A DNA stretch of 17,585 nucleotides from Candidatus Heimdallarchaeota archaeon LC_2 (GTDB lineage Archaea > Asgardarchaeota > Heimdallarchaeia > Heimdallarchaeales > Kariarchaeaceae). Under the pieces are notes generated by a model, which searched no databases, was not told the origin of the DNA, and worked only from the letters and a program-made list of their open reading frames with translations. The stretch is taken from the NCBI GenBank assembly GCA_001940725.1, contig MDVR01000032.1, positions 1-17,585 on the forward strand. Reading direction: 5' to 3'. Made by a program: the position numbers and the translations under genes. Shown one piece after another: positions 13,305-17,585 of this stretch. Positions within the stretch are counted from its first letter, which is position 1; the number at the start of each line of letters is the position of its first letter.

Positions 13305-15101
13305 TTGAGAGAGGTATTTGATCTGTTATGGCCCTACACCAAGAAACATAAGTTAAAATTTTGGGCTTTAAATCTCTCAATTTTTGTAGCGGCTATATCC
13401 CAAACTCTGATACCATTTCAAATTAGTAGACTAATAGATGGACCTTTACAAGATGGTAATAAATCAGGATTATATAGTGGTTTTGCAATAATTGTATTTT
13501 TAGGAATAGTTGATTTATTGGCGGGCATGGGGCAACGTTTTGCCTCAGTTAAATTTTCAACTAGTGTCATTTATGATATTAGACAAGATCTCTACCAAAC
13601 ATTACAATATCAAGAGCTGGAATATTATTCCTCTGAAACTATTGGTCAAATCATGTCCAGATCAATTGAAGAAGTATTATCTTTAAGAGAAATATTAACT
13701 TGGGGTTACCGAATTGCACTACTCTTGGTACTTCTATTCCTAAATTCGTTTATTGTAATGGTAGGAATTTCTCCTAAGCTCAGTATCGTTTTTCTATTAA
13801 TTCCCGTAATTCTATTTTATATTGCATTCTCAACCTCCAAGGGAAATGTAAAATTATTTTATGATGCCAGATTTAAATATGGAACAATGAATGAAGTACT
13901 TGCTGAAAATTTATCTGGTATCAAAACAGTAAAATCATTTGGTCGTGAAGAGGAGCAAATCGCTATTTTCAATGTGAAGAATCAAGATTTCTTTGATGCT
14001 TCACTAAAAACAGCTAAGATACGAGCAAATCTTCAATCAGGAATGGTATTTATCATATCCATCGCCATGATGATATTAGTCATAGTTGGAGGTGTTTTTG
14101 TTTCAAACGGAGAAATAACCACGGGGCAATTTGTAGCTTTCATGTTATTGGTCCTTACAATCTCTATGCCGGGTCGATTTGCTGGGTGGCTAGGCATTAT
14201 TTTACAAAATTCCCAGTCCGCAGCACTCAGATTAGCTGAAATTTTTGATGCACCTGAATTACTTGAAGAGAAATATGATGCAATAGAACTTTCAGATATT
14301 GAAGGTAGAATACGATTTGATAATGTATTTTTCAAATATCCAAATATTCAGACTAATGACGTTCCTGATGCACTGCATCATGTATCATTTGAAATACCAT
14401 CTGGCCAAAAAGTAGCCCTTCTTGGACCCACCGGATCTGGTAAGACTTCATTAATTAATATCTTACCAAGATTTTATGATCCCAAAGAAGGTTCAGTATA
14501 CATTGATGATATCGATATTAAAAGTGTCACTACACGATCTTTAAGAAAAAATATTGGAATTGTCCATCAAGAAGCTTTCTTATTCACGTTAACGATCCAT
14601 GATAATATCGCTTTTGGTAATTCTACTGCCACAAGAGATGAAGTAATCGATGTTGCTAAATCTGCTCAAATTCATGATTTTATTAATGGATTAGACGAGG
14701 GTTACGATACAATAGTGGGTGAAAGGGGTGTTACACTTTCTGGAGGTCAACGTCAACGGATAACTATTGCTCGAACACTTTTACAAAATCCTAAAATTCT
14801 TATTTTTGATGATTCAGTATCTGCGGTTGATCCTGAAACCGAGGCTCGAATTCAAGAATCCCTTGAAAGTGCATCCACTTTAAGAACAACTATTATCATA
14901 TCTCAACGCCCTTCAAGTCTAAAATTTGTAGACAGAATAATTGTCCTCGACAATGGTCATGTTGTTCAAGATGGTACACATGAAAATTTGATAGGCGAAG
15001 AGGGTATGTACAAAGAATTTCTTAATGCAGTTGAGACCCAAATAAAATTCCTATCTTGGGATGATGAAGGAGAGGAATTAAAATTGGAGGATGGGAATTA
15101 A
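13305..15101 (+). CDS. Heterodimeric ABC exporter subunit with degenerate catalytic site (TM287-like)
   Basis: A 598-residue half-transporter: six membrane helices (about 20-310), then an ABC domain (about 335-580). It should pair with the next gene product to export a lipid, drug or peptide. Walker A GPTGSGKTS (Lys380) and signature LSGGQ (478-482) are intact. Walker B is FDDSVSAVD, with Asp503 replacing the catalytic glutamate, and the switch histidine is Gln534 (ISQRPSS). Asp for Glu and Gln for His are the hallmarks of the degenerate-site partner, as in Thermotoga TM287. It therefore donates a good signature to its partner's active site. The start is TTG, supported by GAGGT eight bases upstream; the adjacent ATG is out of frame. 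The stop shares one base with the next start (TAATG), so the two subunits are translationally coupled. Confidence 0.95.
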   Translation: MREVFDLLWPYTKKHKLKFWALNLSIFVAAISQTLIPFQISRLIDGPLQDGNKSGLYSGFAIIVFLGIVDLLAGMGQRFASVKFSTSVIYDIRQDLYQTLQYQELEYYSSETIGQIMSRSIEEVLSLREILTWGYRIALLLVLLFLNSFIVMVGISPKLSIVFLLIPVILFYIAFSTSKGNVKLFYDARFKYGTMNEVLAENLSGIKTVKSFGREEEQIAIFNVKNQDFFDASLKTAKIRANLQSGMVFIISIAMMILVIVGGVFVSNGEITTGQFVAFMLLVLTISMPGRFAGWLGIILQNSQSAALRLAEIFDAPELLEEKYDAIELSDIEGRIRFDNVFFKYPNIQTNDVPDALHHVSFEIPSGQKVALLGPTGSGKTSLINILPRFYDPKEGSVYIDDIDIKSVTTRSLRKNIGIVHQEAFLFTLTIHDNIAFGNSTATRDEVIDVAKSAQIHDFINGLDEGYDTIVGERGVTLSGGQRQRITIARTLLQNPKILIFDDSVSAVDPETEARIQESLESASTLRTTIIISQRPSSLKFVDRIIVLDNGHVVQDGTHENLIGEEGMYKEFLNAVETQIKFLSWDDEGEELKLEDGN

Positions 15102-16993
15102 TGAGTGGAAGCATACATTCTGATTCAGAAAAGGAAGAGGCAAGAGGGAGTTTTGGATATTCTGATGTGGAATTATATCGCTTCATGTTTGGTTATTTGA
15201 AACCTTTCAAATCTGAAGTTGTAGTGATTTTAGTTCTAATGGTCTTTTTTGCATTAGCAACAGCCATTGCCCCACTCCTACTTTTCATCTCTATTGATCG
15301 ATTTTCACAGAATAAAACCGGAGATATCTTTGGGATAAATTTCTTGGATTCAATAAGTAATTCTTTCATATCCCAAATGACTTCTCAATTTCCTGACACA
15401 GACATAGTTTGGTTTGAAGTAACAATTGTTGGTTTCATATATATCTTATTACTTGTTTTAATTTTCCTTTTCCAACGAGCTCAAATAATGAGAATCGCAA
15501 CTCTTGGATACAAAGCGGAATTATCTATTAGGTTAGAACTCTTCCAGCATCTTCAAGAGCTTGATTTGAGCTATCATGACCGTAACGAAATTGGAAGAAT
15601 TATGTCGAGATTGACTTCTGACCTCTCAGCTATCCGTGAAATGCTCGGTGGGGCAATTGTAAATAATCTTGCAAACTTGATTACTGTGATTACTGTTGGG
15701 GTAATCATACTCTTAATTGACCCAGTACTATCTTTGGTACCTTTTGTCTTGATTCCAATTGTTATTTATATAGGTGTTTTATCAAGGAGGTATACTCGTC
15801 CTCGTCGTAAAGAAACACGAAGAACAAATTCTATTCTTATGGCCAATATTGGTGAATCAATTGCTGGTATTAAGGTAACAAAGGGTCATAATAGAGAAGC
15901 AAAAAATATAGATATTTTTGAAAGTCTCAACGAAGCAAATAGAGAGGCTACAGTTAATGCAGATAGTTTGAACGCTATTTTCTTCCCGATTTTATTAACC
16001 ATGAGTACCTTAGGAATTGCATTTATAGTCCTGATTGGGGGTTCAAGAGTAATCGACGGTAGTATCACAATAGGTGTTCTAATTGCATTTCTAAATTATA
16101 ATGCAATACTATTCAGACCTGTTGTTTTGTTAGGCCAGTTCTATCAACAACTTCAAGATGCTTTAACTGGTGCAGAAAGAATTTATGCTTTAATGGATAC
16201 CGAAACTCAAGTACCATGGAATGATGATCTTCCGGATCTTCCTCCAATCAAAGGAGAAGTGGTATTTGATAGGATATCCTTTAGTTACCTACCAAATAAA
16301 TATGTTTACCGAGATTTTAGCCTATATGTCCCAGCTGGAAAAACAATTGCTTTAGTCGGTAAAACTGGCGCAGGTAAAAGTACTATAATTAATATTCTGT
16401 CAAGGCTTTACGAATTTCAAGAGGGGGAACTTAGGATTGATGGTCATGAGGTTCATGATGTTTCATTAAGATCATACAGAAAACAGATCGCAGCAGTTCC
16501 TCAAGATTATTTCTTATTCAGTACTTCAATTAGGGAGAATTTGAAACTAGGAAATCCAATGGCAAGTGAGGAAGTTATGTTGAATGCATTAGATCAAGTA
16601 GGATTGAAAGATTTTGTTTTAAATCTTGAAAATGGTTTAGATACTCCTTTACAAGAACGAGGTGGGCGACTCTCTATTGGTCAACGACAATTACTAATGT
16701 TTGCAACTGTTTTATTAGCAGACCCCCGAATTCTAATCCTTGACGAGGCAACTAGTTCCATTGACGTTTTCAGTGAAATTCAGATCCAAAAAGCAGTAAA
16801 ATTACTTCTATCTGATCGAACTGCATTCATAATCGCTCATAGATTAAGCACCATTCGGAACGCGGATTCTATTGTTGTAATTGATGATGGGGATATAGTG
16901 GAACAAGGGACACATGATGAATTAATCAAACAAAAAGGATATTATTACGATTTAATCAAGAATCAGATTGAATTAGCTGAAATTTCAAGTTAA
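15101..16993 (+). CDS. Heterodimeric ABC exporter subunit with consensus catalytic site (TM288-like)
   Basis: A 630-residue half-transporter, partner of the preceding gene. An N-terminal hydrophilic tail of about 30 residues is followed by six membrane helices (about 40-350) and an ABC domain (about 380-625). Walker A is GKTGAGKST (Lys426), Walker B ILILDEATSSID with Asp548-Glu549, and the switch is His580 (IIAHRLSTI), so its own ATP site is catalytically complete. Its signature is LSIGQ (524-528) instead of LSGGQ, which would close over the partner's degenerate site. This division of labour matches TM287/TM288, BmrCD and similar heterodimeric exporters. A loop of about 45 residues between the first two helices (about residues 65-110) is longer than usual and probably extracellular. 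The substrate cannot be inferred; nothing nearby is a resistance or biosynthesis gene. Confidence 0.95.
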   Translation: MSGSIHSDSEKEEARGSFGYSDVELYRFMFGYLKPFKSEVVVILVLMVFFALATAIAPLLLFISIDRFSQNKTGDIFGINFLDSISNSFISQMTSQFPDTDIVWFEVTIVGFIYILLLVLIFLFQRAQIMRIATLGYKAELSIRLELFQHLQELDLSYHDRNEIGRIMSRLTSDLSAIREMLGGAIVNNLANLITVITVGVIILLIDPVLSLVPFVLIPIVIYIGVLSRRYTRPRRKETRRTNSILMANIGESIAGIKVTKGHNREAKNIDIFESLNEANREATVNADSLNAIFFPILLTMSTLGIAFIVLIGGSRVIDGSITIGVLIAFLNYNAILFRPVVLLGQFYQQLQDALTGAERIYALMDTETQVPWNDDLPDLPPIKGEVVFDRISFSYLPNKYVYRDFSLYVPAGKTIALVGKTGAGKSTIINILSRLYEFQEGELRIDGHEVHDVSLRSYRKQIAAVPQDYFLFSTSIRENLKLGNPMASEEVMLNALDQVGLKDFVLNLENGLDTPLQERGGRLSIGQRQLLMFATVLLADPRILILDEATSSIDVFSEIQIQKAVKLLLSDRTAFIIAHRLSTIRNADSIVVIDDGDIVEQGTHDELIKQKGYYYDLIKNQIELAEISS

Positions 16994-17043
16994 TCGAAGA
17001 ATGATAAATTATTTTCTAAACAGAGATCATCCATGATTTATGA

Positions 17044-17072
17044 TGTTTTCTTTTGTCAGTTTCTGTGTTTTT
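17044..17072 (+). terminator. Possible T-rich terminator of the exporter operon
   Basis: Several T runs (GTTTTC, CTTTTG, GTTTC, GTGTTTTT) lie 50-80 bases after the exporter stop, fitting intrinsic archaeal termination on U-rich RNA. The last run merges with the TATA-like box of the next gene, so the two roles overlap. Confidence 0.35.
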
Positions 17073-17077
17073 ATAAG
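17068..17077 (+). promoter_or_regulatory. TATA-box-like element for rpo6/rpoK
   Basis: TTTTTATAAG is centred about 62 bases before the TTG start. With the usual 26-base spacing, transcription would begin near 17099 and leave a leader of about 36 bases. That leader contains the GGAGGT ribosome-binding site at 17119-17124. Confidence 0.5.
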
Positions 17078-17118
17078 TCTAATATAAAATCGAGGATTAC
17101 CCACGATAAGTAAATTGT

Positions 17119-17124
17119 GGAGGT
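17119..17124 (+). promoter_or_regulatory. Shine-Dalgarno site deciding the TTG start of rpo6
   Basis: GGAGGT lies ten bases before TTG 17135. No ATG occurs in frame at a better position, so this site supports the TTG start and shows that leadered translation is used here. Confidence 0.65.
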
Positions 17125-17134
17125 TTTTTCTTAA

Positions 17135-17458
17135 TTGTTTGATGGTACTTATAAAGAATTATTTTCAGAAGATGACGAAGTATTAATTGGGGAAGCTGTC
17201 TTAACACGGTTTGAGAGGGCAAGAATTGTTGGAGCTAGAGCGTTACAAATTTCTCAGGGTGCTCCAGTTCTAGTTGAAACAGACCCAGATGATTTTCAAC
17301 CAGTTGATGTCGCAAAAGTTGAATTAAAAGCACGCGTACTCCCAGTTGGTTTACAAAGATGGAATCCCAATGGAGAATACCAATTAATCCCCATACAATG
17401 GTTGGCTGATAGAGAATTTATTTCTCAAATTATTCTCGATGATGAAGAAGACGATTAA
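17135..17458 (+). CDS. rpo6: DNA-directed RNA polymerase subunit K (Rpo6/Rpb6 homologue)
   Basis: A small, universally conserved subunit of archaeal and eukaryotic RNA polymerase that binds the clamp base and helps assembly of the largest subunit. The 107-residue protein carries the family core [18 protein letters not shown] (23-40), then GAPVLVE, and the second conserved block [19 protein letters not shown] (58-76) ahead of NGEY. The N-terminal lead and an acidic C-terminal tail (DDEEDD) make it longer than the minimal euryarchaeal form of under 60 residues. The start is TTG, with GGAGGT ten bases upstream; the family core begins about 20 residues later. This gene assigns the window to Archaea. 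It is transcribed alone, convergent with the gene to the right after a gap of only 15 bases. Confidence 0.95.
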   Translation: MFDGTYKELFSEDDEVLIGEAVLTRFERARIVGARALQISQGAPVLVETDPDDFQPVDVAKVELKARVLPVGLQRWNPNGEYQLIPIQWLADREFISQIILDDEEDD

Positions 17459-17473
17459 TAATACTATAAATAA

Positions 17474-17585
17474 CTAAGCATGTTTGAAAATTAACAAATT
17501 TTGATCTATAACATTTTCAAAGGTAATTTCAACACGATCTCCAATTTTAGGGTTCTCATCAACAAATCTACCTAGAATTGCTTTG
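17474..17585 (-). CDS. 3' end of a possible DUF35-type OB-fold protein, 5' part outside window
   Basis: Only the last 37 codons are present, read from the right edge to a TAG at 17474-17476. The fragment contains LGRFVDENPKIGDRVEITFE, an OB-fold-like strand pair with the G-x-R-V-E-I pattern. It recalls the C-terminal half of DUF35 proteins (zinc ribbon plus OB-fold), which in archaea accompany thiolase and HMG-CoA synthase. The piece is too short for certainty and other OB-fold proteins are possible. It runs convergently to rpo6. Confidence 0.55.
   Translation of the reverse strand, partial: KAILGRFVDENPKIGDRVEITFENVIDQNLLIFKHA

Noticed and set aside
1..17585. tRNA, rRNA or CRISPR features
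   Set aside because: I scanned by eye for T-loop words, CCA-adjacent acceptor stems and regularly spaced repeats and saw none. A covariance-model search would settle it.

Overview
The window comes from an A+T-rich archaeon. The clearest evidence is a complete archaeal RNA polymerase subunit K/Rpo6 gene at 17135-17458. Several starts are preceded at about -25 to -35 by archaeal TATA-box-like elements, which suggests partly leaderless transcription. GTG and TTG starts occur beside ATG starts. I cannot place the lineage. An Asgard or other deep mesophilic archaeon is possible, but that is inference only.

Left part (1-6520): a serine alpha/beta hydrolase with a long C-terminal extension runs off the left edge on the minus strand. 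It diverges from a UDP-glucose 6-dehydrogenase gene. About 1.24 kb without an intact gene follows (2796-4038). It holds two similar, broken, same-direction remnants that look like the N-terminal part of a transposase, plus short direct repeats and hairpins. Three minus-strand genes follow: a TauE/SafE (TSUP) permease, a 71-residue zinc-ribbon-like protein and an isocitrate/isopropylmalate-family dehydrogenase.

Centre (6672-13028, minus strand): a compact operon that in transcription order encodes a DUF47/PhoU-like protein, a substrate-binding protein (SBP), a permease with both transmembrane domains fused in one 575-residue chain, and two MalK/CysA-type ATPases. Genes overlap or lie within about 10 bases of each other. 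Two things stand out. First, the ATPases are degenerate in complementary ways. The first keeps all ATP-site motifs but has lost its signature motif (LSGGQ became LDAAD). The second keeps LSGGM but has lost the Walker A lysine, the Q-loop glutamine and the catalytic glutamate. The predicted heterodimer would have one good and one dead ATP site. Second, a perfect 527-base tandem duplication inside the SBP gene breaks its reading frame and removes the C-terminal membrane anchor from the main product.

Right part (13029-17585): a divergent promoter region, then a two-gene heterodimeric ABC exporter of the TM287/TM288 type. Its two ATP sites are also asymmetric, as expected for that family. Next are rpo6/rpoK and, convergent to it, the 3' end of a possible DUF35-type OB-fold gene cut by the window edge.

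The best candidate for something undescribed is the importer operon: an ABC importer with asymmetric, separately encoded ATPases, a fused permease, a doubly anchored SBP and a DUF47 protein. Its substrate cannot be read from the sequence. An anion such as phosphate, sulfate or an oxyanion is the best guess.
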